NCBI GenBank assembly: GCA_021776595.1
Contig: JAJFFP010000039.1
Span: 1-48,055, forward strand
Origin: Robiginitomaculum sp.
GTDB lineage: Bacteria > Pseudomonadota > Alphaproteobacteria > Caulobacterales > Maricaulaceae
Length of the DNA: 48,055 nucleotides
Direction of reading: 5' to 3'
Shown here one piece after another: positions 16,634 through 24,560 of the stretch (position 1 is its first letter; each line of letters starts with the position of its first letter). The translations under genes were made by a program, and so were the position numbers. The notes under the pieces are model-generated. The model was given only the letters and a program-made list of their open reading frames with translations, did no database searches and was not told the origin of the DNA.

Positions 16634-17205
16634 TGCGTGGCTATATTATCCGCTTTGGCTTTTTGATCCTGGTCGCCGTGCTGGCCGGTTTTGCCTTTTA
16701 TCTTTTCACATTGCCCAAAACGCCAGATATGCGCGATATGCCAAAAGCCGATGCTATCGTCGTGCTGACCGGGGGTGGCGGCACCCGCATACGGGCGGCG
16801 GCGGCACTGCTGGCAAAGCAGCGCGGGCAGAGATTGCTGATCTCCGGTGTGCACAATACGGTGCAGCGCAAAGAAATTCAGAACCTGTTTCACCTCTCAC
16901 CCAAAGCCATGAAGTGCTGCGTTGATCTGGGCTATCGTGCCCGTGATACCCTTGGTAATGCCGATGAAATTACCGCCTGGGCACAAAAGCATGGCTATCG
17001 GCACCTGATCGTGGTTACCTCGAATTTTCACATGCCCCGCGCCCGGATCGAGCTTCGCACCACGGCGCCAAACATTCGCTTTAGCGCTTATGCCGTAAAG
17101 GAAAACCGCCATAGAGGTATGGAAAAATGGCGGCGTATTTTTGTTGAATACCTTAAATATATTGTAATTCTGGCCCGTGAAACCATCCTTGGAATCGGGA
17201 AATAA
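16633..17205 (+). CDS. YdcF/SanA-like DUF218 membrane protein
   Basis: 190-aa protein with an N-terminal membrane anchor (residues about 5–26) followed by a DUF218 Rossmann-like domain: KADAIVVLTGGGGTRIRAAA, LLISGVH, TLGNADEITAWAQKHG and VVTSNFHMPRARIEL. Relatives include YdcF and the vancomycin-sensitivity protein SanA, linked to envelope polysaccharide or peptidoglycan processes; the biochemical activity is unsettled. Its ATG overlaps the ftsX stop by one base and plsC follows two bases after its stop. Together ftsE–ftsX–ydcF–plsC look like one envelope-building transcript. Confidence 0.85.
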   Translation: MRGYIIRFGFLILVAVLAGFAFYLFTLPKTPDMRDMPKADAIVVLTGGGGTRIRAAAALLAKQRGQRLLISGVHNTVQRKEIQNLFHLSPKAMKCCVDLGYRARDTLGNADEITAWAQKHGYRHLIVVTSNFHMPRARIELRTTAPNIRFSAYAVKENRHRGMEKWRRIFVEYLKYIVILARETILGIGK

Positions 17206-17207
17206 TC

Positions 17208-17924
17208 ATGCAAGCCTTGCGCTCTTTTATCTTTACGCTCTGGATGTATGGCCTGATGGTGGTGATGGGCTTGCTTTTCCTGCCTTTGCTGGCCGGACCG
17301 GTGCCCTGGGTCAAGGTCGTCGTTTTATTATGGATCAGGCTGGTATTTTGGGGGTTGCGCGTATTTTGCGGGGTAACTCTGCGCATTGAAGGCAAAGAGC
17401 ACTTGCCCAAAGGCGGTGCCTTGATTGCCTGTAAACACCAGGCCATGGTCGATGTTTTGTGGCCTTGGCTGGTGTGTGATTTTCCGGCCCTGATCTTCAA
17501 AAAAGAACTGAGCCTGATGCCCATATTTGGCTGGTATGCACTAAAGCTGCAAAATGTTATGATTGATCGTGGCGGTTATGCGACAGCTTTGCGCTCCATG
17601 GTGCGACAGTCAATTGCACTGGCCGAACAGGACCGGCAGATTTTAATATTTCCGGAAGGCACAAGGGGAGAACCCGGCGCTGCCCTGCCCTATAAACCTG
17701 GCGTTGCCGCGCTTTATATGCAGATGAACACCCCTTGCGTGCCGGTGGCGTTAAATTCAGGCCTGCACTGGCCAGCCCATGGCATGATGCGCACCCCCGG
17801 CGTCATAACCGTGCGTATTTTGCCGCCCATAGCGCCAGGGTTAAAGCGAAAAGAGTTTATGCAGACCCTGCAGGATAAAATTGAAAGCGCTTCGGCTGAA
17901 TTATTGGCTGATGAAATCTGCTAA
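17208..17924 (+). CDS. plsC: 1-acyl-sn-glycerol-3-phosphate acyltransferase
   Basis: Inner-membrane enzyme that makes phosphatidic acid from lysophosphatidic acid. 238 aa with one or two N-terminal hydrophobic helices (about 5–28 and 36–55), catalytic H-x4-D at His77–Asp82 (KHQAMVD), the substrate-binding segment FKKELSLMPIFGW, motif III FPEGTRGEPG (Glu150) and a final VPVALNSG block. Last gene of the ftsE-led run. Its 3' end overlaps the 3' end of the opposing hisC by 24 bases, so there is no room for a terminator between them. Confidence 0.9.
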   Translation: MQALRSFIFTLWMYGLMVVMGLLFLPLLAGPVPWVKVVVLLWIRLVFWGLRVFCGVTLRIEGKEHLPKGGALIACKHQAMVDVLWPWLVCDFPALIFKKELSLMPIFGWYALKLQNVMIDRGGYATALRSMVRQSIALAEQDRQILIFPEGTRGEPGAALPYKPGVAALYMQMNTPCVPVALNSGLHWPAHGMMRTPGVITVRILPPIAPGLKRKEFMQTLQDKIESASAELLADEIC

Positions 17925-18983
17925 GGCGGCCAGTACGGCACGGTTTTCATCCTCAAGACCAATGCTCATGCGTAAATATCCCGGCAGTCCAAACCCGCGC
18001 ATACCACGAAGGATCAGCCCGCGAGCGGTTAAAAATGCTTCAGCCTCATCGGCCTTTTCCGGCGAAGACAACCCCAGCAGCACAAAATTGCCCGCACTGG
18101 GATAAGCGTCAATGCCAATCTTTTTGGCTTGTTTTTCGATCCAGGGTGCCCAGTGCGCCACATGGTCCGCCCCTTTTTGGATGAACCCGTTATCCCCAAG
18201 GGCGGCCAGCGCCGCCGCCTGGGCCATGGCATTGACGTTAAACGGGCTGCGCACCCGGTTTAACACGGCGGCCACTTCTGACGGGCAATAGGCCCAGCCC
18301 ACTCGCAGACCCGCCAGACCATAGGCTTTTGAAAAGGTTCGCGTGGCCACCACATTGTCGTGCGTGTTGACCAGCGCAAAGCCACCCTCATAATCATCTT
18401 CGCGCACATATTCCGCATAGGCGCCATCAATCACCAGCAAGACATCATCCGGCAAACCGGCATGCAGTTTGCGCACCTCTGCGCCAGGCATAAGATAACC
18501 GGTAGGATTATTGGGATTGGCCAGAAACACCATGCGTGTGCGCGCGGTCATTACCGATAAAAACGCTTTGGCATCGATGCGCATATCGGTTTCCGGCGCG
18601 GCCACAGGGGTTGCACCGTTTTGCATGGCAATCAGTTTATAGCTTAAAAACCCGTTTTGCGCGTGCACCACTTCATCGCCCTCGCGCAAATAGGCCTTGC
18701 CCAGCAATTGCAACAATTCATCCGAACCACAACCGCAGACAATCTGCTCAACAGGGAGGCCATGCTTTTCACCAAGCGCCGCGCGCAACAAGGTGACGCC
18801 GCCATCAGGATAGCGTTCAATCTTTTTTTCGGTCTCGTGCATGGCACTGATTGCCGCCGGGCTGCAGCCAAAACAGTTTTCATTGGATGAAAGTTTAATG
18901 GGTGCCGCAAAGCCCAGCGCATCGGAAACACCTCCGCGATATGGTTTGATGTCCAATATGCCGGGTCGGGGTAGAGGTGCCAT
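17901..18983 (-). CDS. hisC: Histidinol-phosphate aminotransferase
   Basis: PLP aminotransferase, 360 aa, acting on histidinol phosphate and in many bacteria also on aromatic 2-oxo acids. Visible features: KLSSNENCFGCSP substrate segment near the N-terminus, NPNNPTGYLMP, DGAYAEYV and the PLP-lysine region RTFSKAYGLAGLRVGW. The ATG shares one base with the stop of the chorismate mutase gene upstream. That context (chorismate mutase–hisC) suggests a role in phenylalanine/tyrosine synthesis in addition to, or instead of, histidine. Confidence 0.9.
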   Translation of the reverse strand: MAPLPRPGILDIKPYRGGVSDALGFAAPIKLSSNENCFGCSPAAISAMHETEKKIERYPDGGVTLLRAALGEKHGLPVEQIVCGCGSDELLQLLGKAYLREGDEVVHAQNGFLSYKLIAMQNGATPVAAPETDMRIDAKAFLSVMTARTRMVFLANPNNPTGYLMPGAEVRKLHAGLPDDVLLVIDGAYAEYVREDDYEGGFALVNTHDNVVATRTFSKAYGLAGLRVGWAYCPSEVAAVLNRVRSPFNVNAMAQAAALAALGDNGFIQKGADHVAHWAPWIEKQAKKIGIDAYPSAGNFVLLGLSSPEKADEAEAFLTARGLILRGMRGFGLPGYLRMSIGLEDENRAVLAALADFISQ

Positions 18984-19747
18984 TATAACGTATCCTGTGC
19001 GTTTTTTTTCAATGGTTTTGCAAAGAGGCCGATCTGGAAAAGCCCGTCTCTTTCTTTGGGAGCAGCATTGCCGTCATATGCCAGAAGACTCAAGTCTCCG
19101 TCTTTGGCAAGCACAGTGCCTTGCGGCATATCGCCCATAGCACCTTTTTTTACATACCATGCAAAATCATTGCCGGTGGTTTCGCGCGGGGCACTGGCCA
19201 CCGCATAAGCCTTTGGTGCCTGCGTCCCGGCAAAACGCGGCAGGGCCGCCAGCACCGCAGGCGCAGAATTGCCTGTGCTCTGCAATGGTACCAGCTCTGC
19301 CCACCAGGAAGAGTGCGCATCCGGGGCAGGCACAATGGCAATGGCCCCTTCCTCGGCGGCGCTGCGCCTGATGGCCTCATCGTCATTTGCCACCATAACC
19401 ATGGGCAGCAGGCCAAAAAATGTTCGCGCCTGCGCCCTTAAATGCGGATCAGAACGGGAGATAACTAAAAATGCCGGGCCTTGTGCCTGAAGGCTTTGAG
19501 CGATGACCGTGCTCCACAGACGCTCGACAGCCGACGCGCTTAACGTGGCGCTCGCCCGGCCCACCAGTCGGGCAAATAATTGCGCCTCACGGGCCGGACG
19601 CCAGGCCAGACCACCACGCACCTTGGATTTTCCCACCTCCTCGGCCAGCGCCAGGCGTTGTTGGATCAATTTCAGGATTTCATCATCCAGTCGATCAATG
19701 GCCGCGCGCCAGGCCTGCATATCCATATCGGGAATATCGCGCGTCAT
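18983..19747 (-). CDS. Chorismate mutase (AroQ class) with C-terminal extension
   Basis: 254 aa from the start at 19747, which forms an ATGA overlap with the methyltransferase stop; the longer open frame upstream lies inside that gene. Residues about 8–95 are an AroQ-type helical chorismate mutase domain (WRAAIDRLDDEILKLIQQRL, LAEEVGKSK). The remaining ~155 residues are not a prephenate dehydratase or dehydrogenase that I can recognise, although similar extensions occur in alphaproteobacteria. The reaction is chorismate to prephenate. It is followed directly by hisC, so the pair probably supplies phenylalanine or tyrosine. Confidence 0.85.
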   Translation of the reverse strand: MTRDIPDMDMQAWRAAIDRLDDEILKLIQQRLALAEEVGKSKVRGGLAWRPAREAQLFARLVGRASATLSASAVERLWSTVIAQSLQAQGPAFLVISRSDPHLRAQARTFFGLLPMVMVANDDEAIRRSAAEEGAIAIVPAPDAHSSWWAELVPLQSTGNSAPAVLAALPRFAGTQAPKAYAVASAPRETTGNDFAWYVKKGAMGDMPQGTVLAKDGDLSLLAYDGNAAPKERDGLFQIGLFAKPLKKNAQDTL

Positions 19748-20448
19748 GGATTTGACCTCAGGGCCGGGATGAGTAACGGGCGCGATGTTGGTGGCCGGAC
19801 CAGCACCTGCTTGCTGGCCTCTACCATAATCACCCCGCCAAAGGCTGGCCAGAGGCGTTCGCCCGCCTGTTCCCATGCCTGTGCGGCGCTCAAGGATACG
19901 GTAAAGCGTGTTGGCGGCGCATATAGCGCTTTCGCCCAGGCGCATGTTTGCAGGCCGCAATCGCGCATCAGACGGCGCATTTGGCCACGCGAATAAGCCC
20001 GGCCATGGCCAAACGGGCTGGCATCAAGATGCGCCCATAGACCAGTGCGGTTGGGCACCACACAAACCACTTTGCCTTGCGGTGCCAATATGCGGTGCAC
20101 TTCCATGAGGAAATTTACCGGTGCACGGGATTCTTCCAGACCATGCACAACCAATACCCGGTCAAAGGCCGCTTCACCAAAGGGAAGGGCTTCATCATCT
20201 ACCAACAGGGACTTTACGCCACCGCTGGCCGGCCATTGCTCCACGCCTTGACGTGCCGGCATGGCCAATGTCAAACGCCTTGGTGCCTGATCGTCCTTAA
20301 AATAGGGTATGCCATAACCTACCGCCAATACATCCAGACCGCAAAGGTCAGGCCACAAGGCGGTCAGGCGGCGCATGATCATGGCCTGCACTGCCTTGCC
20401 GGGCACACTGCGATAAAATTCTTCAAGGTCGGCCACATTGGGCTGCAT
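19744..20448 (-). CDS. Class I SAM-dependent methyltransferase
   Basis: 234-aa protein of the Methyltransf_11 type. SAM-binding motif I is degenerate (LDVLAVGYGIPYF rather than the usual GxGxG). Later parts of the fold are typical: DEALPFGEAAFDRVLVVHGLE and HRILAPQGKVVCVVPNRTG. The substrate is unknown. Divergent from gloB across 66 bases, a pairing I associate with many alphaproteobacteria, and at the head of a run continuing into chorismate mutase and hisC by ATGA and TAATG overlaps. The weak motif I leaves open whether it still binds SAM. Confidence 0.8.
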   Translation of the reverse strand: MQPNVADLEEFYRSVPGKAVQAMIMRRLTALWPDLCGLDVLAVGYGIPYFKDDQAPRRLTLAMPARQGVEQWPASGGVKSLLVDDEALPFGEAAFDRVLVVHGLEESRAPVNFLMEVHRILAPQGKVVCVVPNRTGLWAHLDASPFGHGRAYSRGQMRRLMRDCGLQTCAWAKALYAPPTRFTVSLSAAQAWEQAGERLWPAFGGVIMVEASKQVLVRPPTSRPLLIPALRSNP

Positions 20449-20514
20449 AACGGGTTTTCTCTGCTATAACGTGGCATTAAACCTATCGAACACTCTTCTC
20501 CAGGAAAAGCACTC

Positions 20515-21282
20515 ATGAGCCTGATGGTAAAACAAATTCCCTGCCTAAGCGATAATTATGGTTATTTACTGCATGACCCCGTCAGCGGCGAAACCGTGAG
20601 CATAGACAGTCCGGACGCCAATGCCATTCTGACAGCTCTTGAGGAAGAAAACTGGCATTTGACACAAATTTGGAACACCCATCACCATTGGGATCATGCA
20701 GGTGGCAATGCGGAACTGGTTAAAAAAACCGGCTGTATAATTATTGCGCCAGCCGGCGAGCGCGACATGATCCCCGGTGCTGATCGTTATGTGCATGAAG
20801 GTGATGAGGTGATGCTTGGCGATTATAATGCACGCGTTCTGGAAACGACTGGCCATACGCGTGGCCATATTTGTTATGTAATGGATGAACAAAAAAAAGC
20901 CTTTGTCGGTGATACGGTTTTTTCCATGGGCTGCGGTCGCCTGTTCGAAGGCTCAGCCGCTCAAATGTGGAACAGCCTTTCAAAACTTATGGCACTACCC
21001 GATGAAACCCTGATTTATTGCGCCCACGAATATACCGCCGATAATGCCCGTTTTGCACTAACCATAGAGCCGGAAAATCAGGATTTACTGGCACGGGTGG
21101 ATGCGGTTAAGGCCTTGCGCGCCAAAGACCGGCCCACCGTGCCAATGTCATTGGGGCTGGAGAAAAGAACCAACCCGTTCTTGCGACCGGATAGCCCGGC
21201 CATACGACACCGCCTCAAGGCAGAGTCGGCAGACGATGAGCAGGTTTTTGCGATGATTCGCGCGTTGAAAGATAAGTTTTAA
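20515..21282 (+). CDS. gloB: Hydroxyacylglutathione hydrolase (glyoxalase II)
   Basis: Hydrolyses S-lactoylglutathione to lactate and glutathione, the second step of methylglyoxal detoxification. The 255-aa protein has the metallo-beta-lactamase motif THHHWDHAGG (residues 55–64), a second ligand region TGHTRGHICY, the bridging aspartate in FVGDTVFSMGCGRLFEG, and YCAHEYTADNARFA. The C-terminal glyoxalase II helical domain (ending RPDSPAIRHRLK...) is complete. The start has AGGA upstream. It is monocistronic, reading away from the methyltransferase gene. Confidence 0.93.
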   Translation: MSLMVKQIPCLSDNYGYLLHDPVSGETVSIDSPDANAILTALEEENWHLTQIWNTHHHWDHAGGNAELVKKTGCIIIAPAGERDMIPGADRYVHEGDEVMLGDYNARVLETTGHTRGHICYVMDEQKKAFVGDTVFSMGCGRLFEGSAAQMWNSLSKLMALPDETLIYCAHEYTADNARFALTIEPENQDLLARVDAVKALRAKDRPTVPMSLGLEKRTNPFLRPDSPAIRHRLKAESADDEQVFAMIRALKDKF

Positions 21283-21529
21283 GCGGGTTCATTGATGGGC
21301 TGACATGAATGTGAAATACATTCATTTTGGCGATACCGTCCGCCGCTGCTTCAAAACTTAAATTCACCGGTGATCCATCGGCTCTGGCAAAATCAATAAC
21401 CATTGGCCCCAGATAAAGACTGACCATGGCCTCTGGCGCTGCCAGGCTGGCCGTATTGGTTGGCGTCCCGCCACTACTGAGGGATAAACTGATCCCCAGC
21501 ACAATCATGACTACAATTTTCGTAAACAT
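21215..21529 (-). CDS. Possible small exported protein, overlapping gloB 3' end
   Basis: 104-codon ORF. It starts with a credible Sec signal (FTKIVVMIVLGISLSLSSGG) behind a GAGGG ribosome site and continues with a short beta-rich segment (MVSLYLGPMVIDFARADGSPV). The last ~22 codons lie antisense to the end of gloB, which is long for an overlap. It follows the psp genes on the same strand by 30 bases. No family recognised; it may be real, but the C-terminal part looks like shadow sequence. Confidence 0.4.
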   Translation of the reverse strand: MFTKIVVMIVLGISLSLSSGGTPTNTASLAAPEAMVSLYLGPMVIDFARADGSPVNLSFEAAADGIAKMNVFHIHVSPSMNPLKTYLSTRESSQKPAHRLPTLP

Positions 21530-21558
21530 TTCTTTTCCCTCGCATTAAGCGTAAAATG

Positions 21559-21960
21559 TCAGGTTTCAAGGTCGCGGAACTGACGGCGCAGTTTCCACTC
21601 TTTTGAGGTTACGGTGCGTTCCAGGTCCGCCAGACGATCTTCCAGATCACGAAACTGGTAACGCAAATTAGAAAACGTCACTTCGGGCCGCCGCTCTACC
21701 CCGCGCCAGAAACTGTCTTCTTCGGGGGGAATATTGGCTGGCTTCTGCCCGCGAACCGGAAGGGCAAAGCACGCAATAATATAAGCGATAAAGGTGAAGG
21801 GTCCGGCGATAAAAAACGACAATACCCAGAGGATACGAACCAGCACCACATCCATATTGAAGTAATCGGCAAGACCGGCGCATACCCCGCACCACACCCC
21901 GGTGCTGCGATTGCGATACAGACGGTGCGGATTGGGTGGGCGTGAAAAATCTTTAGTCAT
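21559..21960 (-). CDS. pspC: Phage shock protein C (PspC domain membrane protein)
   Basis: 133 aa from the ATG at 21960, preceded by an AGGAGG-like site inside the end of pspB; a longer frame upstream is not needed. Residues about 8–68 are the PspC domain (RLYRNRSTGVWCGVCAGLAD, LVRILWVLSFFIAGPFTF), with one membrane-spanning hairpin. The C-terminus is predicted coiled coil (LRYQFRDLEDRLADLERTV). PspC and PspB sense inner-membrane stress and draw PspA away from PspF. It overlaps pspB by eight bases. Confidence 0.9.
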   Translation of the reverse strand: MTKDFSRPPNPHRLYRNRSTGVWCGVCAGLADYFNMDVVLVRILWVLSFFIAGPFTFIAYIIACFALPVRGQKPANIPPEEDSFWRGVERRPEVTFSNLRYQFRDLEDRLADLERTVTSKEWKLRRQFRDLET

Positions 21961-22180
21961 CTTCGTTTTTCCTCCAGCCAGGCGCTTCGGCATCCAATAT
22001 GGCTTCCAGCGAGTTTATCCGCTTTTCCATCCGCCGGGCACTGCGCCACAGATCTTCGAGCATGTGCTCATCATCGGCAGAAAGAGATTTTTGCTGTTTC
22101 AGCTTGGTAAGGTTGGTCAATATCACCGCTGGCATAATGACCAGCACGATAAAAACGACGGCAACTGCGGTTATATTCAT
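21953..22180 (-). CDS. pspB: Phage shock protein B
   Basis: 75-aa membrane protein with an N-terminal transmembrane helix (about residues 4–24, AVAVVFIVLVIMPAVILTN) and a cytoplasmic coiled-coil tail (HMLEDLWRSARRMEKRINSL) ending in acidic residues. Length and layout match PspB. Together with PspC it is the membrane sensor that relieves PspA inhibition of PspF. It lies 27 bases after pspA and overlaps pspC. Confidence 0.88.
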   Translation of the reverse strand: MNITAVAVVFIVLVIMPAVILTNLTKLKQQKSLSADDEHMLEDLWRSARRMEKRINSLEAILDAEAPGWRKNEDD

Positions 22181-22207
22181 GGGAAGACCCCTCTCTTATC
22201 ATTATAC

Positions 22208-22903
22208 TTAGCTGTTGCTGGCCGCCTGTTTAACCGCCTTTTTGACCTTGCCGATTTTTTCGCGAAGCGCCGTCAGTTCTTTTTCAACGGCCTCTTCGGC
22301 TTCCAGGTCTATGAACTGCCCTTCAAGGCTCTTGCCACCGTTCAAGTCATACGATTCGGCCATGGCTTCCAGTTCATCAACCTTGCGCTCAACCGCCGCA
22401 TAGCGGGTCAGGGCATCCTCTATCTTGTGATCAGATACCGTCTGGCGCACACGAAGCCGGGTTTCGGCAGATTGGCGACGGGCCGCCAGCGCCTTGTGCT
22501 TGGCTTTGGCCTCATCCAGCTTGGATTGCAGCTTGCCCATGTCTTCATCAGCCTTGTCGATGGCCTCATCAACAATGGCCAGCTCTTTTTCCAGGGCCTC
22601 AACCATTTCCGCAGATTTTGCCTTGGCCTGTAATGCGCCGCGTGCCAGGTCTTCACGACCTTTGGAAACGGCCAGTTCGGCCTTGGCTTCCCAATCTGTG
22701 GTCGCCGCGCTAAAACGTTCCAGCTTGCGTTCAACATCTTTTTTATCGGCAATGGCGCGGGCCGCTGCCGTGCGCACTTCAATCAGCGTATCTTCCATTT
22801 CCTGGATAATCAGGCGCGCAATCTTTTCCGGATCTTCGGCCTGTTCCAGCATGGAATTTATGTTTGAATTGATGATGTCACCCATCCGTGAAAAAATACC
22901 CAT
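22208..22903 (-). CDS. pspA: Phage shock protein A (PspA/IM30 family)
   Basis: 231 aa, nearly all alpha-helical coiled coil, beginning GIFSRMGDIINSNINSMLEQAEDPEK (an amphipathic membrane-binding helix and the family's DPEK turn). PspA is an ESCRT-III-like protein that supports damaged inner membrane and, when membrane stress is low, binds and inhibits PspF. AAGGAGAG precedes the start. It is the second ORF behind the sigma-54 promoter at 23194–23208. Confidence 0.93.
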   Translation of the reverse strand: MGIFSRMGDIINSNINSMLEQAEDPEKIARLIIQEMEDTLIEVRTAAARAIADKKDVERKLERFSAATTDWEAKAELAVSKGREDLARGALQAKAKSAEMVEALEKELAIVDEAIDKADEDMGKLQSKLDEAKAKHKALAARRQSAETRLRVRQTVSDHKIEDALTRYAAVERKVDELEAMAESYDLNGGKSLEGQFIDLEAEEAVEKELTALREKIGKVKKAVKQAASNS

Positions 22904-22965
22904 AATACTCTCCTTAGATACAGTTTGCCTTCATCAGGCAGTGGGGAAACGCCCCTCGTTTGTGT

Positions 22966-23133
22966 TTAGAAAAAAATGCCGCCAATAATCAGTCCGGCTA
23001 CAAAGAAGCCCCAGCATTCCGCCGGGCGTGTGCGCAAATAACGCCAGAACCGTGAACTGGTCTCACGCCAGTCATCGGCGGCCTTATCCGCTTTGTTTTC
23101 ACGAACTTCTTCATAAGGGTCATACTTGCTCAT
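22966..23133 (-). CDS. Unrecognised 55-aa tail-anchored protein heading the psp operon
   Basis: 55 codons plus stop, on the strand and in the position expected for the first gene after the psp sigma-54 promoter (start about 50 bases after the predicted transcript start, and 62 bases before pspA). The N-terminal half is hydrophilic (MSKYDPYEEVRENKADKAAD, DDWRETSSRFWRYL). The last 16 residues are a hydrophobic helix ending at the stop (WGFFVAGLIIGGIFF), so it looks tail-anchored. A GAGAAAAAG site precedes the ATG. Not one of the classical PspB, C, D, E or G proteins that I can recognise. Confidence 0.7.
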   Translation of the reverse strand: MSKYDPYEEVRENKADKAADDWRETSSRFWRYLRTRPAECWGFFVAGLIIGGIFF

Positions 23134-23193
23134 CTTTTTCTCACATTTTTTATTTCGACCGACCGGGAGTTTTTCCCGATTACCCTATACGTC

Positions 23194-23208
23194 GCAATGC
23201 TCGTGCCA
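23194..23208 (-). promoter_or_regulatory. Sigma-54 (-24/-12) promoter of the psp operon
   Basis: On the minus strand the sequence is TGGCAC-GAGCA-TTGC, a full match to the sigma-54 consensus TGGCAC-N5-TTGC. The predicted transcript start is near 23183, about 50 bases before the 55-aa ORF. The site lies in the 207-base gap between the psp genes and divergent pspF, just as expected for a PspF-activated promoter. The AT-rich stretch 23210–23335 upstream would hold PspF and IHF sites. Confidence 0.88.
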
Positions 23209-23290
23209 ACTTTCTATTAACGGTTTAATTCATTGTAATCACAGGTTTATTGTATTTATTTGCTTATTTTAATGCTGTGCTATATGGTTT

Positions 23291-23318
23291 ATTACACTGT
23301 TATTTAGTATATTACACT
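23291..23318. promoter_or_regulatory. Direct repeat ATTACACT, possible activator site
   Basis: ATTACACT occurs at 23291–23298 and again at 23311–23318, exactly 20 bases (about two helical turns) apart. It lies ~85–115 bases upstream of the sigma-54 promoter and just before pspF. The spacing suits a dimeric or higher-order activator such as PspF, which in enterics binds its own promoter region. Binding is inferred only. Confidence 0.35.
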
Positions 23319-23340
23319 TATATAAATTGGTGTTTTTCAC

Positions 23341-24384
23341 ATGTTGAAACCGGACAACCTTCCCCCGCTGATCGGGCAAAGTGCCGAGTTTTTATCCCTT
23401 CTGGACCGGGTATCACTGGTGGCACCCGTGCATCGCCCGGTTCTGGTCATTGGGGAGCGCGGGTCTGGCAAGGAATTAATCGGCGCGCGCCTGCATTTTC
23501 TGTCATCACGCTGGTCGCGCGATTATATCAAGGTCAATTGCGCGGCCCTGTCCGAAGATTTGCTGGAATCCGAATTGTTTGGCCATGAGGCAGGTGCCTT
23601 TACCGGGGCCAAAGGCGTCCATGCTGGCCGTTTTGAACGGGCCGATGGTGGCACGATTTTTCTGGATGAAATTGCCAATGCGTCATTGCGGGTGCAGGAA
23701 AAAATCCTGCGGGTGGTGGAGTATGGCGAGTTTGAGCGCATTGGCGGCGAGAAAACCCTGCGAACGGACGTGCGTGTGGTGGGTGCCACCAATGCTGATC
23801 TTCCAGCGCTGGCCAAGGCCGGAAAGTTTCGCGCGGACCTGTTGGATCGCTTGTCTTTTGAAGTGATCAACCTGCCGCCCTTGCGGGTGCGCTGGGAGGA
23901 TATCCCCATTCTCGCCCAGCATTTTGCGCAAGCCATGGCGGTTGAGTTGGGTCAGGAGCGCTTTTCCGGTTTTGGAATGAATGCCATGCGCACACTGATG
24001 GAGCATCACTGGCCGGGCAATATCCGCGAGTTGAAAAATGCCGTCGAGCGCGCCGTTGCTCGCGCCTCCCATGCCAATAAAGCAGGCTTTGTGGATGTGA
24101 TTGACCTTGATCCTTTTGCCAAACACTGGCGCCAACCCAATGATGAGCATACGCTGTCTCCCCCCGATCCGGCCATTTCACCCAAACCAAAGCCGGGGCT
24201 TGCCATGCCCTTTGCTGCCCAGGTGCATACGCTTGAAAAGACCCTGATCGAAAATGCCCTGCAAACCCATGGCTGGCATCAGGGGCGTGCCGCCAAAAGC
24301 CTTGCTTTAAGTTATGATCAGTTGCGTCATTATATGGGTAAACACAAAATTAAACGTCCAGCCAGTCAATCAAAAGGTTCGTAA
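23341..24384 (+). CDS. pspF: PspF, sigma-54 enhancer-binding activator
   Basis: 347-aa AAA+ activator without an N-terminal receiver domain, as in PspF. Walker A GERGSGKE (residues 38–45), the sigma-54-contacting GAFTGA loop (85–90), Walker B GGTIFLDEI (103–111), and a C-terminal Fis-type helix-turn-helix (QTHGWHQGRAAKSLALSYDQL). It should drive the divergent psp promoter and be held inactive by PspA. No clear Shine–Dalgarno sequence precedes the ATG, suggesting low expression. A linker of ~50 residues between the AAA+ and DNA-binding parts is Pro-rich. Confidence 0.92.
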   Translation: MLKPDNLPPLIGQSAEFLSLLDRVSLVAPVHRPVLVIGERGSGKELIGARLHFLSSRWSRDYIKVNCAALSEDLLESELFGHEAGAFTGAKGVHAGRFERADGGTIFLDEIANASLRVQEKILRVVEYGEFERIGGEKTLRTDVRVVGATNADLPALAKAGKFRADLLDRLSFEVINLPPLRVRWEDIPILAQHFAQAMAVELGQERFSGFGMNAMRTLMEHHWPGNIRELKNAVERAVARASHANKAGFVDVIDLDPFAKHWRQPNDEHTLSPPDPAISPKPKPGLAMPFAAQVHTLEKTLIENALQTHGWHQGRAAKSLALSYDQLRHYMGKHKIKRPASQSKGS

Positions 24385-24478
24385 ATTCACCAAAGAGTTG
24401 TGCCGGTTACACATTCCATACGTGCTATTAATGCCACGTTGTCGCTTCTAAACTAAAAATACACATCTTCGGGCTTGC

Positions 24479-24484
24479 TATTAT
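24479..24484 (+). promoter_or_regulatory. Possible extended -10 promoter of the thr operon
   Basis: TATTAT is preceded by TGC, forming an extended -10 element (24476–24484). There is no good -35 box 17 bases upstream. A start near 24491 would give a leader of ~260 bases before the terminator and include the whole leader peptide ORF. Confidence 0.35.
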
Positions 24485-24560
24485 ACTGGCTCTGCCTTTA
24501 AGAGAAATTTCACAGATTAACTTCATGCTGATCTTTGGAACATTTTGGACAGGATACATT

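Noticed and set aside
16378-16893. 171-codon minus-strand frame opposite ftsX and the YdcF-like gene
   Set aside because: Covers the end of one real gene and the start of another on the opposite strand; no motif.
21902-22633. 243-codon plus-strand frame opposite pspA, pspB and pspC
   Set aside because: Antisense to three recognisable psp genes.
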